NCBI RefSeq assembly: GCF_900107695.1
Contig: NZ_FNQP01000011.1
Span: 79,440 to 143,439, forward strand
Source of the DNA: Thiothrix caldifontis
Lineage (GTDB): Bacteria > Pseudomonadota > Gammaproteobacteria > Thiotrichales > Thiotrichaceae
Reading direction: 5' to 3'
Length of the DNA: 64,000 nucleotides
Made by a program: the position numbers and the translations under genes. Shown here in pieces: positions 1 to 10,434 of this stretch; position 1 is the first letter of the stretch; each line of letters opens with the position of its first letter. The notes below the pieces were generated by a model. That model worked only from the letters and a program-made list of their open reading frames with translations. It was not told the origin of the DNA and searched no databases.

Positions 1-1
1 G

Positions 2-853
2 ATTATTCTGGCTATTGGCGTTGCCACCTTGTTGTGGGCGGATTTGAGCAATCATTATGTGTGGGTGGTATTGCTGGTAACGCTGGGGTTTGGTTTGGTA
101 GGTGGTTTGGATGATTACATCAAACTCAAGCAGCGTCGTAATTTGGGCTTGACCGCTAAGCAAAAATACGTGGGCTTGAGCTTGATTGGGTTTGCCGCCG
201 CCTTTTATTTGTTTTTCACCGCAGCGACTCCGGTGGAAACGACGTTTTTCTTGCCGGTATTCAAAGATGCACATTGGCAGATGGGCTGGTTATTCATTCC
301 TTGGGTGTATTTGGTGGTGGTGGGTTCGAGTAATGCGGTGAACCTGACTGATGGTTTGGATGGCTTGGCGATTATGCCGACCATTATGGTGGCTGGTGGT
401 TTGGCAATTTTTGCTTATGTGAGCGGACATGCCACGATTTCACAGTATTTGGGAGTGCCACGGATTCCCGGTGCAGGTGAGTTAGTGGTGTTCTGTGCGG
501 CAATATTCGGTGCTGGTTTGGGTTTCTTGTGGTTTAACACGTACCCCGCGCAAGTGTTCATGGGCGATGTCGGCGCATTGGCACTGGGGGCGGCACTTGG
601 CATCGTCGCGGTGGTGGTGCGTCAGGAAATCGTTTTGGCAATTATGGGCGGAATTTTTGTGTTAGAAACCCTCTCGGTTATTATGCAAGTAGGCTATTTT
701 AAAGCGACGAGTGGCAAGCGGATTTTCCGCATGGCTCCTTTGCACCACCATTATGAGAAAAAAGGTTGGCCCGAACCACGGGTCATTGTCCGTTTTTGGA
801 TTGTTACCGTAATTCTAGTGATGATCGGTTTGGCAACCTTGAAGATTCGTTAA
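2..853 (+). CDS. mraY: MraY, phospho-MurNAc-pentapeptide transferase (5' truncated by window edge)
   Basis: Integral inner-membrane enzyme that moves phospho-MurNAc-pentapeptide from UDP to undecaprenyl phosphate, giving lipid I. The frame is open from base 2, so about 283 of the usual ~360 residues are visible and the start lies outside the window. Family landmarks are seen: a DDY Mg-binding segment near the beginning, [10 protein letters not shown], the FMGDVG segment, and the C-terminal HHHYE motif followed by the [12 protein letters not shown] block, which closely resembles E. coli MraY. Several hydrophobic segments are evident. It is the first gene of the visible dcw cluster, 4 bp before murD. 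Confidence 0.97.
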   Translation: MILAIGVATLLWADLSNHYVWVVLLVTLGFGLVGGLDDYIKLKQRRNLGLTAKQKYVGLSLIGFAAAFYLFFTAATPVETTFFLPVFKDAHWQMGWLFIPWVYLVVVGSSNAVNLTDGLDGLAIMPTIMVAGGLAIFAYVSGHATISQYLGVPRIPGAGELVVFCAAIFGAGLGFLWFNTYPAQVFMGDVGALALGAALGIVAVVVRQEIVLAIMGGIFVLETLSVIMQVGYFKATSGKRIFRMAPLHHHYEKKGWPEPRVIVRFWIVTVILVMIGLATLKIR

Positions 854-857
854 GGCA

Positions 858-2231
858 ATGAGTGACGCTGGTATGACAATGCAAATGCACAATTGGGATA
901 CGCTGGTGGTTGGCTTAGGCCAGACCGGGTTATCGGTTGCGCGGCATTTGCAGGCGCGTGGGGTGGCGTTTGCGGTGGTGGATAGCCGTGCTAATCCGCC
1001 GGGTAAGGCTGAGTTGCTGGCAGAGTTTCCACAAACGCCTTACCACTTTGGGGCATTTGCTGAGGCCGCTGCTTGGTTTGCCAGTGCAACTACCTTGGTG
1101 GTCAGCCCCGGTATTGCGATTGCGACCCCGGAAATCCATGCCGCTGGTGAACGCGGTGCGGCAATCATTGGTGACATTGAGTTGTTTGTGCGCGAAGCCC
1201 CAGCTCCCGTGATTGCGATTACCGGCTCTAACGGCAAAAGCAGTGTTACCACGCTGGTGGATTTAATGGCGCAAAAAGCCGGAATGAAGTCTTACGCAGG
1301 CGGCAATCTGGGCTACGCTGCGCTGGATTTGCTGGCACAGCCGACGCCGGATTTGTATGTGATGGAACTTTCCAGCTTTCAATTGGAAACCACCCAGTCG
1401 CTACGCGCCGTTTCAGCCGTGGTATTAAATGTCAGCGAAGATCACATGGACAGATACCCCAGCTTTGCTGATTATGCCGCCGCCAAGCAAGTTGCGTACC
1501 AACATTGTGGATGTGCGGTAGTAAATCGTGACGATGCGGTGGTAATGGCGATGCTGGCAGACTTGACGGACGCTGAGCGCAGTCGAAGCGTCAGTTTTGG
1601 CTTGGATATTCCGACAGACGGTCAATACGGTCTGCGTGAACACGCGGGTAAACGCTGGTTAGCCAAGGGTGAAACCCTGTTGCTGGTGGTGGATGAATTG
1701 AAATTGCCGGGTGAGCACAATTACGCGAATGCACTGGCAGCGTTGGCGTTGGGCGAGGCAGCCGGTATTCCGCTAGACGGTATGTTGGCGGCTTTGCGTG
1801 AGTTCAGCGGCTTGGCACATCGCACCCAGTGGGTTCGCGAACGCGCTGGGGTGAATTGGTATAACGATTCCAAAGGCACGAATGTTGGCGCGACGCTGGC
1901 GGCCTTAGCAGGTTTGCCCGGCAAAACCGTGTTGATTGCGGGTGGGCAGGGCAAAGGGGCAGATTTTTCGCCCTTGCGTGCGGTGGCAATGGCAAAAGCA
2001 CGGGCGCTGGTGTTGATTGGTGAGGATCGCAATAAAATTGCTGATGTGGTGGAAGGTTACGCCCCGTATGTGTTTGCGCATGATATGGCGGATGCTGTGG
2101 CTATTGCAGCAGCGTTGGCGCAAGCGGGGGATAACGTGCTGCTGTCACCGGCTTGTGCGAGTTTTGATATGTTCAAAAGCTATGTGCATCGCGGTGACGT
2201 GTTTACTGCGGAAGTCAGGAGCTTGCCATGA
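858..2231 (+). CDS. murD: MurD, UDP-MurNAc-L-alanine:D-glutamate ligase
   Basis: Cytoplasmic ATP-dependent ligase adding D-Glu to UDP-MurNAc-L-Ala. The 457 residues match the family length. An N-terminal nucleotide-binding fold (GLGQTGLS, about residues 19-26) precedes the Mur-ligase P-loop GSNGKSS (about 123-129); the middle carries ELSSFQLE and the C-terminal domain has YNDSKGTNVGAT. Start at 858 has AAGG a few bases upstream; an in-frame ATG at 873 is possible and would shorten it by five residues. The stop overlaps the ftsW start (ATGA), indicating translational coupling. Confidence 0.97.
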   Translation: MSDAGMTMQMHNWDTLVVGLGQTGLSVARHLQARGVAFAVVDSRANPPGKAELLAEFPQTPYHFGAFAEAAAWFASATTLVVSPGIAIATPEIHAAGERGAAIIGDIELFVREAPAPVIAITGSNGKSSVTTLVDLMAQKAGMKSYAGGNLGYAALDLLAQPTPDLYVMELSSFQLETTQSLRAVSAVVLNVSEDHMDRYPSFADYAAAKQVAYQHCGCAVVNRDDAVVMAMLADLTDAERSRSVSFGLDIPTDGQYGLREHAGKRWLAKGETLLLVVDELKLPGEHNYANALAALALGEAAGIPLDGMLAALREFSGLAHRTQWVRERAGVNWYNDSKGTNVGATLAALAGLPGKTVLIAGGQGKGADFSPLRAVAMAKARALVLIGEDRNKIADVVEGYAPYVFAHDMADAVAIAAALAQAGDNVLLSPACASFDMFKSYVHRGDVFTAEVRSLP

Positions 2232-3457
2232 TTAAACTGCCTAGCTTGATGCTGGATACCCCGACCGACAATTTTTGGTCACGTTATGTGGATCGTGATT
2301 TGCTGATTGCGTTGCTGGCTATCATCGGTATCGGGATTGTAATGTTGGCATCGGCGTCGTTATGGGTGGCAGAAAAACAGTACAACGACCCGTATTTTTA
2401 CCTGCAACGCCAAGCGTTCTATCTGGCGATTGGGGTGGTGTTGGCGCTGGGGATGTATCAAATTCGGGTGGATTTCTGGCAGCAATTAGGGGTGCGTCTA
2501 TTGCCGCTGGTGCTAGTGTTGTTGGTGTTGGTGCTGATCCCCGGTATTGGCAAGGAAGTGAATGGTAGTCGGCGTTGGCTAAATCTGGGTTTCATGGCGA
2601 TACAGGTGTCGGAGCTGGCGAAACTGATTATGTTGCTGTACCTGTCAGGTTACTTGATTCGCCACGGGAAAAGCTTGGCAACGTCGCCGTCTTATCAGCC
2701 CTTATTGATTCCTTTGGTGGTGTTGGGGGTCACGGGTGGTTTGTTATTGCTGGAGCCGGATTTTGGGTCGACGATTGTTATTTTCGTCACGGGTTTGTCG
2801 TTGCTGTTTTTGGGGGGGGTGCCGCTGCAACGGCTGGGTATCCTGATTGGTGGCGCGATTTTGGTAATGATTCCGGTGTCGATGATGGGCTATCGCGGTG
2901 CGCGTTGGGATGCCTTGATGAACCCGTGGGCGCACGAAGCCGACAAGGGGTATCAGACGGTTCATGCGCTGATGGCGATTGGTGACGGAGGTTGGTTTGG
3001 CAACGGCTTGGGTGGCGGTATCCAGAAGTTGTTTTACCTGCCGGAAGCGCACAACGATTTTATTTTCTCAATATTGGCGGAAGAGTTCGGCTTTATCGGC
3101 ATGTTGGTGGTGCTGAGTTTGTACGGTTGGCTGGTGTTACGTGCGTTTGTGATCGGCTTTCAGGCAGATAAAGCGGGTAAGCATTTTGGTGCGTATGTGG
3201 CTTATGGGATCGGGTTTTGGATGGGGTTTCAGGTCATCCTGCATATTGGGGTGAATTTGGCGGTATTGCCCCCTAAAGGTTTGACCTTGCCGTTGATGAG
3301 TTATGGCGGGAGCAGTTTATTGGTCACGTTGATGGCAATGGCTTTATTGATGCGGGTGCATCGTGAAACCCAGTTGGTGCAGTTTGGTTTACCAGAAGTG
3401 CGTGCGCCCAAACCACCCAAAGCGCGAGCGATTCGGAGGACTACCCGTGGCGAGTAA
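2228..3457 (+). CDS. ftsW: FtsW, SEDS-family septal peptidoglycan polymerase
   Basis: Polytopic inner-membrane glycosyltransferase of the SEDS (RodA/FtsW/SpoVE) family that works with FtsI at the septum. The 409-residue protein has about ten hydrophobic segments. Family signatures seen include the PEAHNDFIFS motif (about residue 270), carrying the conserved Asp of the catalytic loop, and the late PLMSYGGSS segment. It overlaps murD by 4 bp (ATGA) and murG by 11 bp. The N-terminal cytoplasmic stretch is short. Position between murD and murG is the standard dcw order. Confidence 0.97.
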   Translation: MIKLPSLMLDTPTDNFWSRYVDRDLLIALLAIIGIGIVMLASASLWVAEKQYNDPYFYLQRQAFYLAIGVVLALGMYQIRVDFWQQLGVRLLPLVLVLLVLVLIPGIGKEVNGSRRWLNLGFMAIQVSELAKLIMLLYLSGYLIRHGKSLATSPSYQPLLIPLVVLGVTGGLLLLEPDFGSTIVIFVTGLSLLFLGGVPLQRLGILIGGAILVMIPVSMMGYRGARWDALMNPWAHEADKGYQTVHALMAIGDGGWFGNGLGGGIQKLFYLPEAHNDFIFSILAEEFGFIGMLVVLSLYGWLVLRAFVIGFQADKAGKHFGAYVAYGIGFWMGFQVILHIGVNLAVLPPKGLTLPLMSYGGSSLLVTLMAMALLMRVHRETQLVQFGLPEVRAPKPPKARAIRRTTRGE

Positions 3458-4571
3458 ACAGCAGCGTCCGATTATGATTACCGCAGGTGGCACGGGTGGG
3501 CATGTTTACCCCGGTCTGGCGGTGGCGCGTGCCTTGATCGCCCAAGGGATTCCCGTGGTGTGGATGGGAACACGCAAAGGATTGGAAGCACGCGTGATTC
3601 CCGAAGCCGGTATCGAGATGGCGTGGTTGGATGTCAGTGCCTTGCGTGGCAAAGGCTTGCGGGCATTGTTGTTAGCGCCAGTGAATCTGGTGCGGGCGTT
3701 GTGGCAGGCGCTGCAAATCGTGCGCAAACATCAGCCCGCTGCGGTATTAGGCATGGGCGGATTTGTGGCAGGTCCCGGTGGCTTGATGGCGGCGTTGCTG
3801 GGCAAGCCGGTAGTGATTCATGAGCAGAATGCCGTCGCAGGTTTAACCAATAAGCTGTTATCCCGCGTTAGTCGGCGGGTGTTGGAAGGTTTCCCTGGCA
3901 CGTTTACTGCGAGCCAAAAGGTGATGGCAACCGGCAATCCGGTGCGTTTGGACATTGCCAGTTTGCCCGTCCCGCTGGAGCGCTTGGTTGATCGTGACGA
4001 TGAGCCGGTACACGTATTAGTGGTCGGTGGCAGTCTGGGGGCGCAAGCGCTGAACCAGATGATTCCACAAGCGTTGGCGCAATTGGATGCGGCAATTCGC
4101 CCGGTAGTACGTCACCAAGCTGGCGTGAAAAACATTGACGATGCTCGCCACCAATACGCTGCCGCCGGTGTTGAAGCAGACGTGATGCCGTTCATTGAGG
4201 ACATGGCGGAAGCGTATGCATGGGCGGATTTGGTGATTTGCCGTGCCGGTGCGCTCACCATTGCCGAATTGGCAGCGGCAGGTGTGGCGGCAGTGTTAGT
4301 GCCTTACCCACACGCGGTGGATGATCACCAGACCGCGAACGGCAATTACTTGGCGGAAAACGGCGCGGCATTATTGATTCAGCAGCGCGATTTAACCCCA
4401 GAAAAACTCGCGGGCGTATTAAAAGAGTTGTGTACGGATCGCGCCCGTTTACGGCAAATGAGCATCGCGTCGCGCACCTTGGCGAAGCCTCATGCAACGG
4501 CACAAGTGGCGGCGATTTGTGCCGCTTACGCCGGTTATGATTTCGATAATTCAGCAGGAAAACAACAATGA
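3447..4571 (+). CDS. murG: MurG, lipid I N-acetylglucosaminyltransferase
   Basis: Membrane-associated GT-B glycosyltransferase that adds GlcNAc to lipid I to make lipid II. I choose the GTG at 3447 because CGGAGGA lies just upstream (3434-3440) and translation then begins a few residues before the canonical glycine-rich loop GGTGGH; the frame stays open further upstream inside ftsW but that part is not MurG-like. About 374 residues, normal for the family. Other signatures: HEQNAVAG, the second-domain loop GGSLGAQ, and the UDP-sugar region [15 protein letters not shown]. The stop overlaps murC by 4 bp. Confidence 0.96.
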   Translation: MASKQQRPIMITAGGTGGHVYPGLAVARALIAQGIPVVWMGTRKGLEARVIPEAGIEMAWLDVSALRGKGLRALLLAPVNLVRALWQALQIVRKHQPAAVLGMGGFVAGPGGLMAALLGKPVVIHEQNAVAGLTNKLLSRVSRRVLEGFPGTFTASQKVMATGNPVRLDIASLPVPLERLVDRDDEPVHVLVVGGSLGAQALNQMIPQALAQLDAAIRPVVRHQAGVKNIDDARHQYAAAGVEADVMPFIEDMAEAYAWADLVICRAGALTIAELAAAGVAAVLVPYPHAVDDHQTANGNYLAENGAALLIQQRDLTPEKLAGVLKELCTDRARLRQMSIASRTLAKPHATAQVAAICAAYAGYDFDNSAGKQQ

Positions 4572-6004
4572 AAATAGGCAATGACGATCTGGCTCGCAAA
4601 CGCATTAATCGGCTGCATTTCATCGGTATCGGTGGTGCGGGGATGGGCGGTATTGCTGAGGTGGTCGCCAATTTGGGCTATCAGGTATCCGGTTCGGATG
4701 TGGCAGAGGGCGCGATGACCCGCCGCCTGCAATCGTTGGGGATTACGGTTTACAAAGGTCATGCAGCGGAAAACGTTGCGGGTGCGGACGTAATCGTGGT
4801 ATCGACCGCGATCGATGCGGCTAACCCTGAAATCGTGGCGGCGCGTGAAAAACGTTTGCCGATTGTGCGCCGTGCGGAAATGTTGGCGGAACTGATGCGT
4901 TTCCGGCAGGGCATTGCGGTGGCAGGTACGCACGGTAAAACCACGACGACCAGTCTGACCACGAGTTTGCTGGTGGAAGGTGGGATGGATCCGACCTACG
5001 TGATCGGTGGCAAGCTGAACAGTTCCGCGAGTAATTCCAAACTCGGCACGGGTGAATATCTGGTGGCGGAGGCGGATGAAAGCGATGCGTCATTCCTGCA
5101 TCTGCAACCGATGATTGCGGTGGTCACGAATATCGACGAAGACCACATGTCGACGTATGGCAACGATTTCAATAAGTTGAAGCAAACGTTTGTGGAGTTT
5201 TTGCACCACTTGCCGTTCTACGGGCTGGCGGTGTTGTGTGTGGATGATGAATACGTGCGTGAAATCATGCCGGACGTTAGGCGACCGATTGTCACCTACG
5301 GCATTGATCAGGAAGCGGATGTGCGGGCGACGAATCTGCGCTTTGAGGGTACACAAAGCTATTTCACGGTGCATTGCGTCAAAGGTAATCGCACCTTGGA
5401 CATCGTGCTGAATTTGCCGGGGCGTCATAACGTCTTGAATGCACTGGCGGCGATTGCGATTGCGGCGGAATTGGATGTGTCGGATCAAGCCATTATGGAT
5501 GGTTTGCGCAAATTTGACGGGGTGGGGCGGCGTTTCCAGCAATACGGTGACATTACTTTCGCGCCGGGTAAGCAGGCAACCTTGGTCGATGATTACGGGC
5601 ATCACCCGCGTGAAATGAAAGCGACACTGGAGGCAGTGCGCAATGCCTGGCCGACGCGGCGTTTGGTGCAGGTGTTTCAACCGCACCGTTACACCCGTAC
5701 CCGCGATTTGTTTGAAGATTTTGCGCAAGTGTTGTCGGAAACCGATGTGCTGGTGTTGATGGATGTGTACCCCGCCAGCGAACAGCCGATTCCGGGTGCG
5801 GATGGGCGGGCGTTGGCACGGGCGATTCGTATCCGTGGCAAGGTTGACCCGATTTTTGTGACTGACGTGGAAGATGTACCGGGCGTGTTAAAGCATGTAT
5901 TGCAGGATGGCGATGTGATTCTGACCCAAGGCGCGGGTAGCGTGGGCGCATTAGCCGCGAGCTTGCCCGAAAAACTGATGCTGAAGCCGGAGGGTGGTGC
6001 ATGA
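4568..6004 (+). CDS. murC: MurC, UDP-MurNAc:L-alanine ligase
   Basis: Cytoplasmic ATP-dependent ligase adding the first stem-peptide residue, L-Ala. The 478 residues begin with a Rossmann-type loop ([12 protein letters not shown]), followed by the Mur-ligase P-loop GTHGKTTT (about residues 121-128), the [10 protein letters not shown] segment, and the C-terminal DDYGHHPRE motif. ATGA overlaps join it to murG and ddl. As in E. coli there is no murB between murC and ddl. A related recycling ligase, mpl, is found in the window at 32.3 kb. Confidence 0.97.
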   Translation: MKIGNDDLARKRINRLHFIGIGGAGMGGIAEVVANLGYQVSGSDVAEGAMTRRLQSLGITVYKGHAAENVAGADVIVVSTAIDAANPEIVAAREKRLPIVRRAEMLAELMRFRQGIAVAGTHGKTTTTSLTTSLLVEGGMDPTYVIGGKLNSSASNSKLGTGEYLVAEADESDASFLHLQPMIAVVTNIDEDHMSTYGNDFNKLKQTFVEFLHHLPFYGLAVLCVDDEYVREIMPDVRRPIVTYGIDQEADVRATNLRFEGTQSYFTVHCVKGNRTLDIVLNLPGRHNVLNALAAIAIAAELDVSDQAIMDGLRKFDGVGRRFQQYGDITFAPGKQATLVDDYGHHPREMKATLEAVRNAWPTRRLVQVFQPHRYTRTRDLFEDFAQVLSETDVLVLMDVYPASEQPIPGADGRALARAIRIRGKVDPIFVTDVEDVPGVLKHVLQDGDVILTQGAGSVGALAASLPEKLMLKPEGGA

Positions 6005-6921
6005 GTCAGAACCTAGCCGCTAAATTCGGCAAAGTCGCGGTGTTATACGGTGGTTGGGCAGCCGAACGCCCGATTTCGCTGAAAAGTGGTGCGGCAGTGC
6101 TGGCAGGCTTGCAAGCCAGTGGCGTGGATGCGCACGGTATTGATGTTGACCGTAACATTATTAAGACGCTTCAAGACGGTGGCTTTGATCGGGTATTTAA
6201 TATTCTGCACGGCGCGGGCGGCGAAGATGGCGTGTTGCAAGGTGCGCTGGAAATTTTGGGTCTGCCTTACACCGGTTGTGGGGTAATGGCTGCGGCGATC
6301 AGCATGGATAAGCTCATGACCAAGCGGGTGTGGGCAGGTGCGGGGTTGCCGACGCCAGCGTATCGGGTGCTGACGGCGGCTACCGATTTTGAGGCAGTGG
6401 TTGCCGAGCTAGGCTTGCCCTTGATGGTGAAACCGGCGACGGAAGGTTCCAGCATTGGGATGAGCAAAGTGAAAGCGGCGGCGGATTTGGCGGGTGCTTA
6501 TCACAAAGCCGCTGAATGCAGCGCGGTGGTGATTGCTGAGCAGTGGATAACCGGTGCGGAATATACCGCCGGAATCGTTGCTGGCGAATCATTGCCGCTG
6601 ATTCGCTTGGAAGTGCCGGGTGAGTTTTACGATTACGAGGCGAAATATGTCTCGGATGATACCCATTATTTTTGCCCCTGTGGTTTAGATGCCGCAGAAG
6701 AAAGCGCCATGCAAGTGCTGGCACAGCAAGCCTTTGCAGCGGTTGGCGGGCGTGGCTGGGGTCGGGTTGACCTGATGCGGGATGCCCAAGGCAAAGCATG
6801 GCTGATCGAAGTCAATACAAACCCCGGTATGACGGATCACAGTTTGGTGCCAATGGGCGCTCGCGCGATTGGAATGGATTTTAACGCGCTGGTTGTGCGC
6901 ATTTTGGAGACGACATTGTAA
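6001..6921 (+). CDS. ddl: D-alanine--D-alanine ligase
   Basis: ATP-grasp enzyme making the D-Ala-D-Ala dipeptide for the peptidoglycan stem. The 306 residues match DdlB length. Seen: the N-terminal [14 protein letters not shown] segment, [12 protein letters not shown], the ATP-grasp stretch [13 protein letters not shown], and the C-terminal metal-ligand region [24 protein letters not shown] substrate-loop segment EYTAG is also seen. The gene overlaps murC by 4 bp and its TAA overlaps the ftsQ start by one base (TAATG). Confidence 0.96.
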   Translation: MSQNLAAKFGKVAVLYGGWAAERPISLKSGAAVLAGLQASGVDAHGIDVDRNIIKTLQDGGFDRVFNILHGAGGEDGVLQGALEILGLPYTGCGVMAAAISMDKLMTKRVWAGAGLPTPAYRVLTAATDFEAVVAELGLPLMVKPATEGSSIGMSKVKAAADLAGAYHKAAECSAVVIAEQWITGAEYTAGIVAGESLPLIRLEVPGEFYDYEAKYVSDDTHYFCPCGLDAAEESAMQVLAQQAFAAVGGRGWGRVDLMRDAQGKAWLIEVNTNPGMTDHSLVPMGARAIGMDFNALVVRILETTL

Positions 6922-7745
6922 TGGCAACACCACGCCGCAACACGGTTAAACGGACTCGCACAAGTTTCAGTTTCACTGAGATTTCACCGGGTCTGTTGAG
7001 GTTAGTGGCGGTGTTGGTGTTAGGGCTAATGCTGTTAGCGGGAGTGCTGGGAGTAAGAGCCATGCTCAATAACCCAGAAAACCTGCCCATTAGTCGGATT
7101 GATCTACAAGGCGAGAGGAAGTTCATCAAAGATGCAGAGTTACAGGCGGTTATTGGAAAATACCAACAGACCAACCTATACCTGCTTGATGTGAATGCAT
7201 TAGAGACTGATTTGAAAACACTACCTTGGGTACGGGCTGTTACCTTGCGTAAAGCGTGGCCTGATCAGTTGATTGTGGGGATTGAGGAACAGCATCCTGT
7301 CGCCTTGTGGGGGCGTGAGCGCTTAATGAATAAGTACGGTGAATTATTTGCCGCTGATTTGTCTTCTATACGTGGCTTGTTGCCGACCTTGTACAGTCCT
7401 GAAGATAAAGGGCGTGAAATCGCTGAACGTTATTTGCAGGTCAAGGAATGGCTGAAAGATTTGCCATTGGAAATTTCGGAGTTGACCGAAGATGAAAGCG
7501 GTTCATGGCGCTTAAAGATTAAAGATGGCCCAGAAATTATGATTGGTAGCGAAGATCAAGAACGCCGGATACAACGGTTCAGGGTTGGTTTCCAGCAAGA
7601 GTTAGCCAAAAAACTAGCGAATGTACGGCGAGTAGATTTGCGTTATACCAATGGTTTTGCAGTGGAATGGAAAAAATCCCCAGTCGGCTCGCGGGATTCA
7701 ACGAACGGAGTCGCAGGAGTGAGTGATGTCAAAAAAAGATCATAA
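6921..7745 (+). CDS. ftsQ: FtsQ, divisome assembly protein
   Basis: Bitopic inner-membrane protein linking early and late divisome proteins through FtsB/FtsL. The 274-residue product has a basic cytoplasmic N-terminus, one membrane segment (about residues 28-48), a POTRA-like domain starting with the ISRIDLQGERKFIKDAEL segment (about 56 onward), and a beta-domain with the PWVRAVTLRKAWPD stretch typical of FtsQ. The coding region overlaps the start of ftsA by about 20 bp. Base composition is slightly more AT-rich than the upstream mur genes. Confidence 0.95.
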   Translation: MATPRRNTVKRTRTSFSFTEISPGLLRLVAVLVLGLMLLAGVLGVRAMLNNPENLPISRIDLQGERKFIKDAELQAVIGKYQQTNLYLLDVNALETDLKTLPWVRAVTLRKAWPDQLIVGIEEQHPVALWGRERLMNKYGELFAADLSSIRGLLPTLYSPEDKGREIAERYLQVKEWLKDLPLEISELTEDESGSWRLKIKDGPEIMIGSEDQERRIQRFRVGFQQELAKKLANVRRVDLRYTNGFAVEWKKSPVGSRDSTNGVAGVSDVKKRS

Positions 7746-8970
7746 CGTGATTGTAGCGCTGGATCTGGGAACCTCGAAAGTGGTTGCTTTGGTTGGTGAA
7801 ATCAATGACGCTGGACGTTTGGAGATTATTGGTATCGGTTCATACCCATCACGGGGGATGAAAAAAGGTGTGGTGGTCAATATTGAATCCACCATTCAGT
7901 CGATTCAGCGTGCAGTGGAAGAAGCCGAATTGATGGCGGGTATCCAAATCCGCTCCGTATATGTGGGTATTGCCGGTAGTCATGTTCGTAGCCTGAACTC
8001 CCATGGCATTGTGGCTATTAAGGATAAAGAAGTCACCGTAAGCGATGTTGAGCGGGTGATGGATGCGGCGCGTGCAGTGGCTGTCCCTGCTGACCAACGG
8101 ATTTTGCATGTGTTGCCGCAGGAATATGTGATCGACCAGCAAGAAGGTATTCGTGAACCGATTGGTATGTCCGGGGTGCGTTTGGAGGCACGGGTGCATC
8201 TGGTGACGGCAGCGCATAGTGCGGCACAGAATTTAGTCAAATGTGTGGAGCGTTGCGGTTTACACGTTGAAGACATCATTCTGGAACAAGTTGCCTCCAG
8301 CTATGCGGTGTTGGAAGAAGATGAAAAAGAACTGGGTGTATGCCTCGTTGACATCGGTGGCGGGACTAGCGACATTGCGGTGTTCATGAATGGTTCAATT
8401 CATCACACTGCCGTCATTCCTATTGCGGGTGATCAAGTCACCAATGACATTGCGGTAGCGGTCAGAACCCCGACGCAACACGCAGAAGAGATTAAGATTA
8501 AACACGGTCGGGCTTTACGCCAGCTTGTCGATGAGGATGAGTTGATTGAAGTGCCGGGCGTTGGGGAACGTGAGCCACGTAGTCTGTCAGTGCAGGCATT
8601 GGCGTCCGTGATCGAACCCCGTTATGAAGAATTGTTTTCACTCGTGCTTCAGGAATTGCGTCGTAGCGGTTATGAAGAACGAATTGGTGCAGGTATCGTG
8701 CTGACAGGCGGCTCTTCCAAAATGCGGGGAGTACGCGAGTTAGCTGAAGAAGTGTTCCATATGCCGGTTAGGATTGGAATGCCTCGGAATATCGGTGGCT
8801 TGCGTGGTGAAGTCGAAAATCCTATCCATTCCACTGGGGTAGGGCTACTGCTGTACGGGATGGCACAGCAGGCATATGGCACCAAGCGCACTTATCCTAC
8901 TCCCGGCGTTATGTCGACGGAAGATGGCTGGTGGGATCGCTTGAAAAGCTGGTTTAACGGTAATTTTTAA
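7726..8970 (+). CDS. ftsA: FtsA, actin-like cell-division protein
   Basis: Cytoplasmic actin-fold ATPase that tethers FtsZ to the membrane. I choose ATG 7726, preceded by GCAGGAGT (7713-7720); an in-frame GTG lies one codon upstream. 414 residues. Seen: the phosphate-1 motif LDLGTSKV (about residues 11-18), the phosphate-2 motif VDIGGGTSD, the adenosine motif TGGSSKM, and a C-terminal amphipathic helix WWDRLKSWFNGNF that fits the FtsA membrane-targeting sequence. The gene sits between ftsQ and ftsZ as expected. Confidence 0.97.
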   Translation: MSKKDHNVIVALDLGTSKVVALVGEINDAGRLEIIGIGSYPSRGMKKGVVVNIESTIQSIQRAVEEAELMAGIQIRSVYVGIAGSHVRSLNSHGIVAIKDKEVTVSDVERVMDAARAVAVPADQRILHVLPQEYVIDQQEGIREPIGMSGVRLEARVHLVTAAHSAAQNLVKCVERCGLHVEDIILEQVASSYAVLEEDEKELGVCLVDIGGGTSDIAVFMNGSIHHTAVIPIAGDQVTNDIAVAVRTPTQHAEEIKIKHGRALRQLVDEDELIEVPGVGEREPRSLSVQALASVIEPRYEELFSLVLQELRRSGYEERIGAGIVLTGGSSKMRGVRELAEEVFHMPVRIGMPRNIGGLRGEVENPIHSTGVGLLLYGMAQQAYGTKRTYPTPGVMSTEDGWWDRLKSWFNGNF

Positions 8971-8988
8971 CAGTCGGAGAGTACGGGC

Positions 8989-10203
8989 ATGTTTGAATTA
9001 ATGGATAGTGCAGCCAAAGGTGCTGCAATCAAAGTAATTGGTGTCGGCGGCGGCGGTGGCAATGCGGTCAAGCACATGCTGGCATCCGGTATCGAAGGTG
9101 TTGAATACATTTGTGCGAATACTGATTCCCAAGCATTAGCTGGGATTGGCGTCAAAAGTGTCCTGCAATTGGGTACTTCCTTGACCAAAGGTCTGGGTGC
9201 GGGCGCAAACCCTGAAATTGGGCGCGAAGCTGCCATCGAAGACCGTGAACGCATCAAAGAATTGGTGAGCGGTACGGATATGTTGTTCATCACTGCTGGT
9301 ATGGGTGGTGGTACAGGGACAGGTGCTGCGCCAGTCATTGCTGAAATTGCACGTGACATGGGAATTTTGACCGTTGCGGTGGTGACCCGTCCCTTCTTGA
9401 TGGAAGGTTCACGTCGCAAGAAGTCTGCGGATGCAGGTATTACCGAGTTGCACAAGCATGTTGACTCCCTGATTACCATTCCTAACCAGAAATTGCTGAC
9501 TTCATTGGGTAAGAACGTCTCTTTGCTATCCGCTTTTGAAGCAGCGAATGATGTGTTGCTGAAAGCAGTACAAGGTATTGCGGAACTCATCACTAATCCG
9601 GGGTTGATCAACGTTGACTTTGCTGACGTGCGTGCAGTCATGATGAACGGCGGTGTTACCATGATGGGGTCAGGCGAAGCACAAGGTGAAGACCGTGCTT
9701 CCAAAGCGGCGCAAATGGCAATTTCCAGCCCACTGTTGGAAGACATCCGTTTGGATGGCTCTCACGGTATTCTGGTTAGCATTAGTGGTGGTTTGGATAT
9801 GACCATGCACGAGTTTGAAGAAGTGGGGTCTGTCGTGGGGCAGTTTGCCGCAGATGATGCCAATGTGATCATAGGTACAACATTGAATCCGGAGTTGGGC
9901 GACAAGATTCGTGTCACGATCGTTGCAACGGGGTTGGAAGAAGGCGGTTTGACAGCAGCACGCCCGGCCTTGTCAGTGGTTGGTCAACAACCTGCAAGAG
10001 GTGTAGACCGTCATGCTCAACAGCAGGCAGCGGTAAACGAGCAGCGCAATCGTGTGCGTGAGCTACCGCCTGTGGTACTAGCGCAGGATGTGCCTGGCGT
10101 CCGTGGTTCTTATGGTGCGGTTCGCGATACCCCAACATATATCCGTAATGGCAGCGAAAGTAGCTTAGACATTCCTGCTTTTCTGCGTAAGCAAGCTGAT
10201 TAA
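8989..10203 (+). CDS. ftsZ: FtsZ, tubulin-like cell-division GTPase
   Basis: Forms the Z ring. The 404 residues carry the N-terminal IKVIGVGGGGGNAVKHM segment, the tubulin signature GGGTGTG (about residues 105-111), the T7-loop region, and the conserved C-terminal peptide DIPAFLRKQAD that contacts FtsA and ZipA. The linker before the tail is Gln/Arg/Val-rich and variable. A GGAG-containing site precedes ATG 8989. It is the last gene of the continuous dcw run; about 230 bp separate it from lpxC. Confidence 0.98.
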   Translation: MFELMDSAAKGAAIKVIGVGGGGGNAVKHMLASGIEGVEYICANTDSQALAGIGVKSVLQLGTSLTKGLGAGANPEIGREAAIEDRERIKELVSGTDMLFITAGMGGGTGTGAAPVIAEIARDMGILTVAVVTRPFLMEGSRRKKSADAGITELHKHVDSLITIPNQKLLTSLGKNVSLLSAFEAANDVLLKAVQGIAELITNPGLINVDFADVRAVMMNGGVTMMGSGEAQGEDRASKAAQMAISSPLLEDIRLDGSHGILVSISGGLDMTMHEFEEVGSVVGQFAADDANVIIGTTLNPELGDKIRVTIVATGLEEGGLTAARPALSVVGQQPARGVDRHAQQQAAVNEQRNRVRELPPVVLAQDVPGVRGSYGAVRDTPTYIRNGSESSLDIPAFLRKQAD

Positions 10204-10244
10204 TAATTATACTGTTTCGTTGGACAGTCGACATGCCCGTCGAT

Positions 10245-10268
10245 GCATTGGAGCAAATGCTCCAATGC
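10245..10268. repeat. Perfect hairpin in the ftsZ-lpxC gap
   Basis: A perfect 10-bp inverted repeat (10245-10254 and 10259-10268) with a 4-base AAAT loop lies about 40 bp after the ftsZ stop. No T-run follows, so it is not a canonical intrinsic terminator. It could act as an RNA-processing or mRNA-stabilising hairpin between ftsZ and lpxC, or be a protein-binding palindrome. Confidence 0.6.
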
Positions 10269-10434
10269 CAATGGGGGTGTCAATGGTTTGTTATTTGAGA
10301 AGATAATGTTTACGTAAGTCGATTTTGGGCAATTTCGTGTATTTGAGGAAACTTGTTCAGACTCTAATAAGTCAAATCGACTAGAATTCGCGGATTCTAA
10401 AAAATAACACGCCAACAACGAAAGGGAGTATACC

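Noticed and set aside
6001..6010. Loss of murB as a gene deletion
   Set aside because: murB is also absent from this cluster in E. coli and is normally elsewhere in such genomes.
8967..9746. Long minus-strand open frame opposite ftsZ (about 259 codons)
   Set aside because: Composition is a mirror of ftsZ codons, no recognisable motif or ribosome-binding site, and it lies entirely opposite a certain gene.
10245..10268. Intrinsic terminator after ftsZ
   Set aside because: The stem is perfect but there is no T-run, so it is recorded only as a hairpin.
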